From: Lachnospiraceae bacterium | GTDB lineage: Bacteria; Bacillota; Clostridia; Lachnospirales; Lachnospiraceae | Length of the DNA: 43,727 nucleotides | Direction: 5' to 3' | Assembly (NCBI GenBank): GCA_017453065.1 | Contig: JAFTKW010000010.1 | Span: 1-43,727, forward strand | In this document: piece after piece, positions 32,980 through 40,494 of the stretch | How positions within the stretch are numbered: position 1 is the first letter of the stretch | How the letters are laid out: each line of letters begins with the position of its first letter | Translations under genes and position numbers: made by a program | Notes under the pieces: generated by a model | The model's input: the letters and a program-made list of their open reading frames with translations, nothing else | Databases searched by the model: none | What the model was told of the DNA's origin: nothing

Positions 32980-33595
32980 AAATTACGTGGATGATGCTAT
33001 GAGCAATTTAGGTGAAGCTTTTGACTATGCGGTCAACGAGTGCAACTTAAAACCAGATGAATTTTTGGATATGTTTATCACCGTTGGGGTGGCCGGTCAG
33101 TTTGGCGAGGGAACGCCCAAGTATGTATCTGGCATGTCGGGAACAGAACTAGTGTGGGAAGTGTTTAACCGTGCCGGGCTGAAGCGGAGATTGCCAGAAG
33201 CAGGTTGTGATTTGGAACGCTCCCCGGAGTATTGGTGTGGCTGGATATTGGCTTATTATCAGTGGTATACGGGCAAAAGTTTCAAACAAATCAAGCAGTA
33301 CCTATCTATGGAAGAGATATCCAAGATGTATGGAACGCTTCATGAAGCAAGCGAAGATAACTTTGTAGACGCCATTGACAGAAAACTACAGGGAATGGAT
33401 AATCAGACTAAGTTGCAAATCTTACGCAAGGCAGTAGGATATTCGCAGAAGGAATTGGCTCTTCGGTCCGGAGTTACACTTCGAATGATTCAGCAGTATG
33501 AACAGCGAGCCAAGGATATCAACAAAGCCAGTACGGTAAATCTAGTGGCACTTTCTAAGGTACTGGGATGTAAAGTAGAAGATTTGCTGGAATAA
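32960..33595 (+). CDS. XRE-type helix-turn-helix protein, probable antitoxin
   Basis: A 211-aa protein. The C-terminal 70 residues are an XRE/Cro helix-turn-helix (LQILRKAVGYSQKELALRSGVTLRMIQQYEQRAKDINKASTVNLVALSKVLGCKVEDLLE). The N-terminal 130 residues form a separate domain with an aromatic stretch SPEYWCGWILAYYQWYTGKSF and probably bind the DUF3990-like partner. Start at ATG 32960 has GGGGAGG nine bases upstream, overlapping the toxin gene by 20 bases. It is presumably the protein that binds the two palindromes upstream. Order toxin first, antitoxin second. Confidence 0.75.
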   Translation: MMHAYDKNYVDDAMSNLGEAFDYAVNECNLKPDEFLDMFITVGVAGQFGEGTPKYVSGMSGTELVWEVFNRAGLKRRLPEAGCDLERSPEYWCGWILAYYQWYTGKSFKQIKQYLSMEEISKMYGTLHEASEDNFVDAIDRKLQGMDNQTKLQILRKAVGYSQKELALRSGVTLRMIQQYEQRAKDINKASTVNLVALSKVLGCKVEDLLE

Positions 33596-33621
33596 AGAAA
33601 CCATAGGAGCAGAGACAACAT

Positions 33622-34596
33622 ATGAGCAAACATATGAGCGCAAAGCTGATGCTTTGCATATCAATGATTATATTTGGAACCATTGGTTTGTTCACCAGAA
33701 GTATTGCAGTTACTTCTGGTGAATTGGCTTTATACCGTGCAGTCATGGCGGCAGTGCTTTTGGTTGGATATTTTCTGGTGACAAAGCAGAAGATGGATTT
33801 TACTGCGATTAAAAAAGAACTAGGACTGCTTTTACTCTCGGGCGTGGCTATGGGCATCAATTGGATACTTTTGTTTGAGGCTTACAAGCACACCACGATT
33901 TCGGTGGCGACACTGAGCTATTACTTTGCACCGGTGCTGGTAATGATTCTATGTCCTATTCTTTTTAGGGAGCGATTAAGTGGCAAGCAGATTCTGTGCT
34001 TTGTCATGTCTACTGTGGGTTTGGTGCTGATCGTACTGTTTGAAGGCGGCGATGCTGGGGCGGAAAGCACTGTGGCTGTTGATGCTTCGCAGGTAGTTGG
34101 CGAGCTTGCTGCCAGTGGTGGAACCGAGATAGTGGGTGAGTTGGCTGCGAGCTTTGACGGTGGGCATTTACTCGGCGTTTTGTTTGGTCTTGGGGCGGCA
34201 GTATTTTATGCAACGGTAATTCTGCTGAACAAATGCATCAAAAATGTGGCGGGCATTCAGCGAACATTTCTGCAGTTTCTATCAGCTATCGCTATTTTGC
34301 TGCCTTATGTGGCGCTGACTGGTGGCATGAATTTGTCTGGCTTAGATGGCGTGGGCTGGATTTGCCTGTTGGTGGTAGGAATCGTCCACACAGGAATCAC
34401 CTACTGCATGTATTTTTCTTCTTTGAAGGAACTGAAAGGACAGGAGGTTTCCATCTTAAGTTATTTAGATCCTTTGGTGGCAGTACTGGTATCTGTTGGA
34501 ATTTTGGGAGAGCAGATGAGCCTGATGCAGCTGCTAGGAGGCGTGCTAATCCTTGGATTTACGCTATGGAATGAACTTGGCAATCAATCGACTTGA
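33622..34596 (+). CDS. EamA/DMT-family membrane transporter
   Basis: A 324-aa transporter of the drug/metabolite superfamily with ten predicted membrane helices in two EamA halves (about 10-140 and 185-318). The halves show the usual features IIFGTIGLFTRSI with ELALYRA in the first and TYCMYFSSLKELKGQEVSILSYLDPLVAVL in the second. The link between halves (about 142-178) is unusually long and carries an imperfect internal repeat, VGELAAS twice. Substrates in this family range from amino acids to metabolites and cannot be told from sequence. It follows the antitoxin gene by 26 bases but is likely independent in function. Confidence 0.88.
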   Translation: MSKHMSAKLMLCISMIIFGTIGLFTRSIAVTSGELALYRAVMAAVLLVGYFLVTKQKMDFTAIKKELGLLLLSGVAMGINWILLFEAYKHTTISVATLSYYFAPVLVMILCPILFRERLSGKQILCFVMSTVGLVLIVLFEGGDAGAESTVAVDASQVVGELAASGGTEIVGELAASFDGGHLLGVLFGLGAAVFYATVILLNKCIKNVAGIQRTFLQFLSAIAILLPYVALTGGMNLSGLDGVGWICLLVVGIVHTGITYCMYFSSLKELKGQEVSILSYLDPLVAVLVSVGILGEQMSLMQLLGGVLILGFTLWNELGNQST

Positions 34597-34661
34597 TGTA
34601 TTTTAATGTGCGAAAATAAAATTGGTCAAAAAAATTGACAAAAAATAATTAAATCAGGTCA

Positions 34662-34690
34662 TTGACAAGTCAACTTTCTTGATGTATTAT
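34662..34690 (+). promoter_or_regulatory. livJ promoter
   Basis: TTGACA (34662-34667), 17 bases, TATTAT (34685-34690), 35 bases upstream of the livJ start. A second TTGACA at 34635-34640 lies just upstream. Confidence 0.85.
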
Positions 34691-34725
34691 AAACGAAAAT
34701 TGCTTTAGGAGGATAAAGGATTAAC

Positions 34726-35874
34726 GTGAAAAAGTTTGTTAGTGTTATTTTGACAGTGGTTCTCGCAATCGGATGTCTCACAGGTTGCGGAAACTCAAAT
34801 GCAGGTGGAGATGTATTTAAGATTGGTGCTACAGGACCACTTACAGGTGGTGCAGCAGCATATGGTGATGCCGTTAACAAGGGTGCACAGATTGCAGTTG
34901 AAGAAATCAACGCAGCTGGCGGTATCGCAGGAGTTAAAATTGAATTTAGAATGGAAGATGATGAACATGATGCTGAAAAGGCAGTGAATGGTTACAACAT
35001 CTTGAAGGACTGGGGCATGCAGATGTTTATGGGTACTGTAACTTCTGCTCCATGTATCGCAGTAGAAGCTGAAGCTTCCAACGACAACATGTTCCTGATT
35101 ACACCATCAGGTACAGCAGTAGATTGTATCAGCGGCGCAAATGCATTCCGTCTTTGCTTCTCTGACCCAGCACAGGGTACCAAATCTGCTGAGTACATCG
35201 GCCAGAACAAATTGGCAACAAAGGTAGCTATCATTTACGATAGTTCCGATCCATATTCTGCAGGTATCTGCGAAAGCTTTAAGGTTGAAGCAGTTAACCA
35301 GGGTATCGAAGTAGTATCTAGTGAAGCTTTCACATCAGACAGCAACAAGGATTTCAAGGTTCAGCTTCAGAAAGCAAAAGATAGCGGCGCTGATTTGTTG
35401 TTCCTTCCTATCTATTACACAGAGGCTTCTTTGATCCTTCAGCAGGCAAAAGATATGGGCTTTGCTCCAAAGATCTTTGGTTGTGACGGCCTTGATGGAC
35501 TTCTTGGTGTTGAAAACTTTGATGTTTCTTTGGCAGAAGGTGTAATGCTTCTTACACCATTCGCAGCAGACGAGCAGAACGCAGCAACTCAGGATTTCGT
35601 TGCTAAATATGCAGAGAAGTACAACGGTGAAGTTCCAATTCAGTTCGCAGCAGATGCTTACGATGCTATCTATGCAATCAAGGCTGCAGCAGAAAAAGCT
35701 GGTGCTAAATCTACCATGTCTGCTTCTGAAATTTGCGATTTGTTGAAAGTGGCTATGACAGAAATTAACCTTAAGGGTCTTACAGGTGACATCACATGGG
35801 ATGCATCTGGTGAACCTAACAAAGAGCCTAAGGCTGTTGTAATCGAAAACGGCGCTTACAAGTCTATGCAGTAA
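34726..35874 (+). CDS. livJ: Branched-chain amino acid binding lipoprotein
   Basis: A 382-aa periplasmic-binding-protein type 1 lipoprotein for branched-chain amino acids. Signal peptide with lipobox LTGC (Cys21), then the family pattern FKIGATGPLTGGAAAYGDAVNKGAQIAVEEINAAGG, the PSGTA ligand loop, and VAIIYDSSDPYSAG. Start is GTG at 34726 with AGGAGG about 13 bases upstream, a long spacing; translation may be tuned by it. Codons are biased as in highly expressed genes. A strong terminator separates it from livHMGF, which have a second promoter, so binding protein can be made in excess. Confidence 0.93.
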   Translation: MKKFVSVILTVVLAIGCLTGCGNSNAGGDVFKIGATGPLTGGAAAYGDAVNKGAQIAVEEINAAGGIAGVKIEFRMEDDEHDAEKAVNGYNILKDWGMQMFMGTVTSAPCIAVEAEASNDNMFLITPSGTAVDCISGANAFRLCFSDPAQGTKSAEYIGQNKLATKVAIIYDSSDPYSAGICESFKVEAVNQGIEVVSSEAFTSDSNKDFKVQLQKAKDSGADLLFLPIYYTEASLILQQAKDMGFAPKIFGCDGLDGLLGVENFDVSLAEGVMLLTPFAADEQNAATQDFVAKYAEKYNGEVPIQFAADAYDAIYAIKAAAEKAGAKSTMSASEICDLLKVAMTEINLKGLTGDITWDASGEPNKEPKAVVIENGAYKSMQ

Positions 35875-35882
35875 TGCAGTTA

Positions 35883-35914
35883 AAAGGATACCCTTGTGAG
35901 GGTATCCTTTTTTA
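35883..35914 (+). terminator. Terminator after livJ
   Basis: aaaggataccc (35883-35893) pairs perfectly with gggtatccttt (35900-35910), followed by a T run. Confidence 0.92.
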
Positions 35915-35929
35915 TTGGGTAGGGAGAAT

Positions 35930-36054
35930 GAGACAGGCTAAGCTCGCGAGAGTGCTCGCTCGCTTTGTGGCTTCGCCACATAGCCCAGTGACTTAATATG
36001 CTCTTACGTGAGTAGACTCCCGCCGAGCAATTAAGTCGCTGTTCTGCCTGTCTC
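35930..36054. other. Multi-stem structured element between livJ and livH
   Basis: A 125-base element closed by a perfect 9-bp inverted repeat GAGACAGGC (35930-35938) / GCCTGTCTC (36046-36054). Inside are GCGAG/CTCGC (35946-35959), GTGGC/GCCAC (35967-35979) and a 12-bp stem cagtgacttaat (35986-35997) / attaagtcgctg (36030-36041) with one wobble. The pairs nest without conflict, giving a branched fold. It contains no gene and is not a tRNA. It shares an ordered set of short blocks with 1816-2055. It could be a structured RNA or a non-autonomous mobile repeat that inserted between livJ and livH. Confidence 0.65.
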
Positions 36055-36100
36055 GTGCAAAAAACTTGATTTATTTTAATATTTTTATGCATATTATATC

Positions 36101-36130
36101 TTGCTAACCATGATACAGTAATGCTATAAT
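36101..36130 (+). promoter_or_regulatory. livH promoter
   Basis: TTGCTA (36101-36106), 18 bases, TATAAT (36125-36130) with an extended TG two bases before it. It lies 43 bases before the livH start and allows expression of livHMGF past the upstream terminator. Confidence 0.8.
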
Positions 36131-36172
36131 ACGTTAATACATTAAATTTTTAAAATTATAAAGGTGATTGGT

Positions 36173-37057
36173 ATGAGTTTCGTAGCGTTTTTAATTAATG
36201 GCATAAGTTTGGGAAGTGTATATGCAATCATAGCACTGGGCTACACCATGGTATATGGTATAGCAAAGATGCTGAACTTCGCTCATGGTGATGTCATCAT
36301 GATCGGTGCATATACCGTACTTACAGTGTTGACTGGCTTGGGAGTAAATCCAGCCCTTGCTGTAATCATAGGTATGGCGGTCTGTACCTGCCTCGGTATG
36401 ATTATTGAAAAGGTTGCGTACAAGCCACTTCGTGGTGCGTCTTCTTCCTTGGCAGTACTTATTACAGCCATTGGTGTGAGCTACTTTTTACAAAATACAG
36501 CACTGTTGGTATTTGGTGCAGACACCAAATCCTTTATCAACGTAATCGGTGTTCCATCCCTGTCCTTGGCAGGCGGAGAACTTACTATCACAGGTACCAC
36601 CATGGTAACCATTGCAGTTTGTATCGTGATTATGATGAGCTTGATGTTCTTTGTAAACAAGACCAAGCCTGGTCGTGCCATGAAGGCAGTTTCAGAGGAC
36701 CGTGGAGCAGCACAGCTGATGGGTGTCAATGTCAATGCGACGATATCGCTCACATTTGCCATTGGTTCAGGATTGGCTGCAGTTGCAGGCGTACTTCTTT
36801 GCAGTGCATATCCTAGTTTGACACCTTACACAGGTGCTATGCCGGGTATCAAAGCTTTCGTAGCAGCGGTATTCGGTGGTATCGGTTCCATCCCGGGAGC
36901 CATGATTGGTGGTATCTTGCTGGGCGTAATCGAAACCATGGGCAAGGCTTACATTTCTTCTCAGGTTGCAGATGCAATTGTATTTGCAGTGTTGATTATC
37001 GTATTGCTAGTCAAACCTACCGGATTATTCGGAAAGAATATTCAGGAGAAGGTATAA
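36173..37057 (+). CDS. livH: Branched-chain amino acid ABC permease LivH
   Basis: A 294-aa permease of the LivH type, about eight membrane segments. Family features: GSVYAIIALGYTMVYGIAKMLNFAHGD near the start, RAMKAVSEDRGAAQLMGVNVN as the cytoplasmic loop, and AFVAAVFGGIGSIPGAMIGG near the C-terminus. Start at ATG 36173, eight bases after AAAGG; a GTG at 36164 is in frame but overlaps the site. First gene of the livHMGF transcript. Confidence 0.94.
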   Translation: MSFVAFLINGISLGSVYAIIALGYTMVYGIAKMLNFAHGDVIMIGAYTVLTVLTGLGVNPALAVIIGMAVCTCLGMIIEKVAYKPLRGASSSLAVLITAIGVSYFLQNTALLVFGADTKSFINVIGVPSLSLAGGELTITGTTMVTIAVCIVIMMSLMFFVNKTKPGRAMKAVSEDRGAAQLMGVNVNATISLTFAIGSGLAAVAGVLLCSAYPSLTPYTGAMPGIKAFVAAVFGGIGSIPGAMIGGILLGVIETMGKAYISSQVADAIVFAVLIIVLLVKPTGLFGKNIQEKV

Positions 37058-37108
37058 CAATGTTATTTTGAAACATTAATTTCTAGGAGAAAGCGTAAGG
37101 GATATTTT

Positions 37109-38182
37109 ATGAAAAAGGATTTGTTTAAGAATATGAGCAAAACCACAAAGAACAATGCTATTACATATTCCATTGTGGTTGCCGTTTACTTAATTGTTCA
37201 ATTGTTTGTAATGACTGGAAGTATTTCCAGTTTGATGAAGGGACTTTTGGTTCCTTTGTGTGTATATGTGATTGCAGCCATTTCCCTGAACCTGGTAGTA
37301 GGTATTTCGGGAGAATTGAGCCTTGGACACGCAGGATTTATGTGTGTAGGCGCTTATTCCAGTTCCTTCTTTTCTGTGCTGGTGGGGGATGCCATGCCAG
37401 AGGGAATTCGTTTTGCGTTTGCTATCCTGGTTGGTGCTTTGGTTGCTGCAGTATTTGGAATCTTGATTGGTATTCCGGTACTGAAGCTTCGCGGTGACTA
37501 TCTGGCAATTGTAACTTTGGCTTTTGGTGAGATTATCAAAAACCTGATGAACGTTGTCTATGTAGGACGCGATAGCAAGGGTCTTCATTTTTCTGTGACA
37601 GATACCGCAGGTCTGAATATGGAAGCGGACGGACAGGTTATCGTCAAAGGCGCCCTTGGTATTACAGGTACTCCAAAGGACTCCAACTTTACTGTGGGCG
37701 TGATTCTGATTTTGATTGCACTGTTTGTCATTTTGAATCTGATTAATTCTAGAAGTGGTCGTGCAATCATGGCCATTCGTGACAACCGAATCGCAGCAGA
37801 GTCTGTTGGTATCAATATCACCAAATACAAGCTGATGGCTTTTTCCATTTCAGCAGCCCTTGCAGGCGTGGCAGGTGTGCTGTATGCCCACAACTTGGCG
37901 ACATTGACAGTCAAGAAATTTGATTACAACACCTCTATTTTGATTTTGGTATTTGTAGTTTTGGGAGGAATCGGAAACATCAGAGGTTCTATGATTGCGG
38001 CTGTTCTTTTGACTGTTTTGCCAGAACTGCTTCGTGGACTTTCCGATTACCGTATGCTGATTTATGCGATCGTGCTGATTGCTATGATGCTCTTTAACTG
38101 GGCACCAGTAGCCATTAACTGGAGAGCAAAGCTGAAAGAGAAATTTCAGAACAAAAATAAAAGCGTGAAGGAGGCAGAATAA
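37109..38182 (+). CDS. livM: Branched-chain amino acid ABC permease LivM
   Basis: A 357-aa permease that pairs with LivH. Features: ISLNLVVGISGELSLGHAGFMCVGAY at residues about 58-83, LRGDYLAIVTLAFGEIIKN, GRAIMAIRDNRIAAESVGINITKYKL as the ATPase-contact loop, and LVFVVLGGIGNIRGSMIAA. Length and motifs are normal for the family. It ends two bases before livG, and the ribosome site for livG (AAGGAGG) lies inside its last codons. Confidence 0.94.
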   Translation: MKKDLFKNMSKTTKNNAITYSIVVAVYLIVQLFVMTGSISSLMKGLLVPLCVYVIAAISLNLVVGISGELSLGHAGFMCVGAYSSSFFSVLVGDAMPEGIRFAFAILVGALVAAVFGILIGIPVLKLRGDYLAIVTLAFGEIIKNLMNVVYVGRDSKGLHFSVTDTAGLNMEADGQVIVKGALGITGTPKDSNFTVGVILILIALFVILNLINSRSGRAIMAIRDNRIAAESVGINITKYKLMAFSISAALAGVAGVLYAHNLATLTVKKFDYNTSILILVFVVLGGIGNIRGSMIAAVLLTVLPELLRGLSDYRMLIYAIVLIAMMLFNWAPVAINWRAKLKEKFQNKNKSVKEAE

Positions 38183-38184
38183 TT

Positions 38185-38943
38185 ATGGCTATGCTTGAAG
38201 TAAAAAATCTGTCTATCTCCTTTGGTGGTCTTCGCGCGGTTGACAGTTTTGATTTGACCATTGAAAAAGGTATGCTTTATGGACTGATTGGCCCTAACGG
38301 AGCAGGCAAGACGACTGTTTTCAACCTGCTTACAGGAGTGTACAAACCAAGCGAAGGTATTGTTCGTTTGGATGGCGTGGACATCACAGGGAAGTCCATC
38401 GTGGATATTAACAAAGCGGGTATTGCCCGTACCTTCCAGAACATTCGTCTTTTTAAAGAACTGTCTGTGCTGGACAATGTAAAGGCTGGACTTCACAATC
38501 AAAGCACTTACTCTACCTTGGAAGGCATCTTCAGATTGCCTAAGTACTACAAGGTAGAAAAAGAGATGAATGACCAGGCTATGGAAATCTTGAAAGTATT
38601 TGATTTGGATAGCGAGGCGCAGACCTTGGCAAGCAATCTTCCTTACGGCAAACAGCGTAAACTTGAGATTGCCAGAGCCATTGCTACCAATCCAAAGCTT
38701 TTGTTGTTGGATGAGCCTGCAGCGGGCATGAATCCAAATGAAACTGGCGAGTTGATGGATACCATCCGTTTTGTCAGAGAAAAATACGATACCACTATTC
38801 TTTTGATTGAACATGATATGAAGCTGGTAAGTGGTATCTGTGAGGAGCTTACCGTGCTCAACTTTGGGCGTGTGCTGACACAGGGCAAGACCGAAGATGT
38901 ACTGAATGATCCAGCAGTAATCACTGCATATTTGGGCGAATAG
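38185..38943 (+). CDS. livG: Branched-chain amino acid ABC ATPase LivG
   Basis: A 252-aa ATPase. Walker A GPNGAGKTT, the LivG-specific signature LPYGKQRKLEIARA in place of LSGGQ, Walker B LLLLDEPAAGMNP and the switch EHDMKLV are all present. It drives uptake through LivHM with LivF. Lies between livM and livF with gaps of 2 and 13 bases. Confidence 0.95.
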   Translation: MAMLEVKNLSISFGGLRAVDSFDLTIEKGMLYGLIGPNGAGKTTVFNLLTGVYKPSEGIVRLDGVDITGKSIVDINKAGIARTFQNIRLFKELSVLDNVKAGLHNQSTYSTLEGIFRLPKYYKVEKEMNDQAMEILKVFDLDSEAQTLASNLPYGKQRKLEIARAIATNPKLLLLDEPAAGMNPNETGELMDTIRFVREKYDTTILLIEHDMKLVSGICEELTVLNFGRVLTQGKTEDVLNDPAVITAYLGE

Positions 38944-38956
38944 GAGGAACGATAAA

Positions 38957-39667
38957 GTGGCAATGTTGGAAGTTAAAGAATTACAAGTGTATTATGGTGT
39001 AATTCAGGCATTGAAGGACGTTTCTTTCGAGGTAAACCAGGGAGAGGTAATTGCCCTGATTGGCGCCAATGGAGCGGGCAAGACTACTACACTTCACACA
39101 GTGACAGGCCTACTCCCTGCAAAGCATGGTTCTATCATTTTTGAGGGCGTGGACATCACCAAGATGCCAGCTCACAAAATCGTGCAGATGGGTATTGCCC
39201 ATGTGCCAGAAGGCCGTAGGGTATTTGCAGATTTGAGCGTATATGAAAACCTGATTATGGGTGCATATACTCGTAAAGACAAAAAAGAGATTGCAAAGAA
39301 TTTGGAGAACGTTTATGCCCGTTTCCCAAGACTGAAGGAGCGTAGAACTCAGAGAGCGGGAACCCTTTCCGGTGGTGAACAGCAGATGCTTGCTATGGGT
39401 CGTGCTCTGATGTCCAATCCTAAGATGATTGTAATGGATGAGCCATCCATGGGACTTTCCCCAATCTTTGTAAATGAGATTTTTGATATTATTCAGAAGG
39501 TTAGTGCAAGTGGCACAACCGTTTTGTTGGTAGAGCAGAACGCCAAGAAAGCACTTTCCATCGCAGACAGAGCGTATGTGCTGGAAACGGGTAAAGTGGT
39601 GCTTTCTGGAGATGCGAAGGAACTTCTGAACGATGATTCCATTAAGAAGGCATATCTGGGTGAGTAA
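38957..39667 (+). CDS. livF: Branched-chain amino acid ABC ATPase LivF
   Basis: A 236-aa ATPase, second of the pair. Walker A GANGAGKTT, HVPEGRRVFADLSVYENL typical of LivF, signature LSGGEQQMLAMGRAL, Walker B IVMDEPSMGLSP and LVEQNAKKAL. GTG start at 38957, nine bases after AGGAGG; an ATG two codons later (38963) is the alternative. Last gene of the importer; no clear terminator follows before the next promoter. Confidence 0.95.
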   Translation: MAMLEVKELQVYYGVIQALKDVSFEVNQGEVIALIGANGAGKTTTLHTVTGLLPAKHGSIIFEGVDITKMPAHKIVQMGIAHVPEGRRVFADLSVYENLIMGAYTRKDKKEIAKNLENVYARFPRLKERRTQRAGTLSGGEQQMLAMGRALMSNPKMIVMDEPSMGLSPIFVNEIFDIIQKVSASGTTVLLVEQNAKKALSIADRAYVLETGKVVLSGDAKELLNDDSIKKAYLGE

Positions 39668-39742
39668 GGGACAGTGGTTTGTGAATGCATGCAAGTCGGT
39701 GCCAATTGATGGCGTAGGCTGGCGAGTGTAAGCAAGAGAGAT

Positions 39743-39771
39743 TTGCACAGACAGGCGATATGCGTTAAAAT
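39743..39771 (+). promoter_or_regulatory. Promoter of the cytidylate-kinase-like gene
   Basis: TTGCAC (39743-39748), 17 bases, TAAAAT (39766-39771). Transcription would start near 39778, which makes the ATG at 39778 an unlikely start codon and favours the GTG at 39808. Confidence 0.7.
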
Positions 39772-39807
39772 GAAAGCATGACAATGATTGAATCGGAGGT
39801 AGATGTT

Positions 39808-40431
39808 GTGGACAATATCGTAATTACGATTGCTAGACAGTATGGTAGCGGTGGGAAGACCGTAGGACAAATGCTTGCGAAGGAACTTGGGATTCCTTTT
39901 TATAGCAGAGATATTCTGCGTTTGGCTTCAGAGGACAGCGGAATCAGCGAGGGCCTTTTTGGGGAAGCAGATGAAAAACTGAAAAACAATCCACTTCTTA
40001 GACTGACCAAGAATGTCTATGATGGCGATTTGATTCCACCAGAGTCCGGCGAGTTTGTATCCGACAAGAACCTGTTCAACTACCAGGCCAAGATCATCAA
40101 ACAGCTGGCAGAGACTCAGTCCTGTGTCATCGTAGGTAGATGCGCAGACTATGTGCTGAAGGATTATCCAAATGTGATGAGCGTGTTTGTCCATGCGGAT
40201 GAGCAGTTTTGCTTTGAGAGAGCCATGGAGCGCAATAGCATGTCTCCAAAGGAGATGAAGAAATTCATCGCCAAAGTAGATAAATACCGTGGCGATTATT
40301 ACAGATACTACACAGGTCAGAACTGGACCGATGCAAGAAACTACGACTTGTGTCTGGATTGTGGCAAGCTTGGCTTTGAGAAATGTATGGAAGAGATTCT
40401 GGCATATCGCAAGGTGAGATTTGGAGTGTAA
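39808..40431 (+). CDS. Cytidylate-kinase-like family protein
   Basis: A 207-aa P-loop protein of the cytidylate kinase-like family. The P-loop ITIARQYGSGGKTVGQMLAKELGIPFYSRDIL matches the family, where the usual GxxGxGK is RQYGSGGKT. CVIVGRCADYVLKD and a Lys/Arg-rich lid (ERNSMSPKEMKKFIAKVDKYRGDYYRYYTGQNW) follow. These proteins are widespread in Firmicutes beside a true cmk and their physiological substrate is not established. GTG start at 39808 has GGAGG eight bases upstream, and the promoter position supports it; ATG 39778 is the alternative. Confidence 0.85.
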   Translation: MDNIVITIARQYGSGGKTVGQMLAKELGIPFYSRDILRLASEDSGISEGLFGEADEKLKNNPLLRLTKNVYDGDLIPPESGEFVSDKNLFNYQAKIIKQLAETQSCVIVGRCADYVLKDYPNVMSVFVHADEQFCFERAMERNSMSPKEMKKFIAKVDKYRGDYYRYYTGQNWTDARNYDLCLDCGKLGFEKCMEEILAYRKVRFGV

Positions 40432-40452
40432 AAGAAATAAAATGATAAAGTA

Positions 40453-40486
40453 AAAACACCAGCCTCATGGCTGGTGTTTTTGTCTG
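40453..40486. terminator. Bidirectional terminator between convergent genes
   Basis: aaaacaccagcc, TCAT loop and ggctggtgtttt form a perfect 12-bp stem with A and T flanks on both sides, between the kinase-like gene and the GH5 gene. Confidence 0.92.
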
Positions 40487-40494
40487 TTGATACT

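Noticed and set aside
35930-36054. tRNA or tmRNA gene in the liv gap
   Set aside because: Stems do not fit a cloverleaf, and no T-loop GTTCRA-type sequence or CCA end is present.
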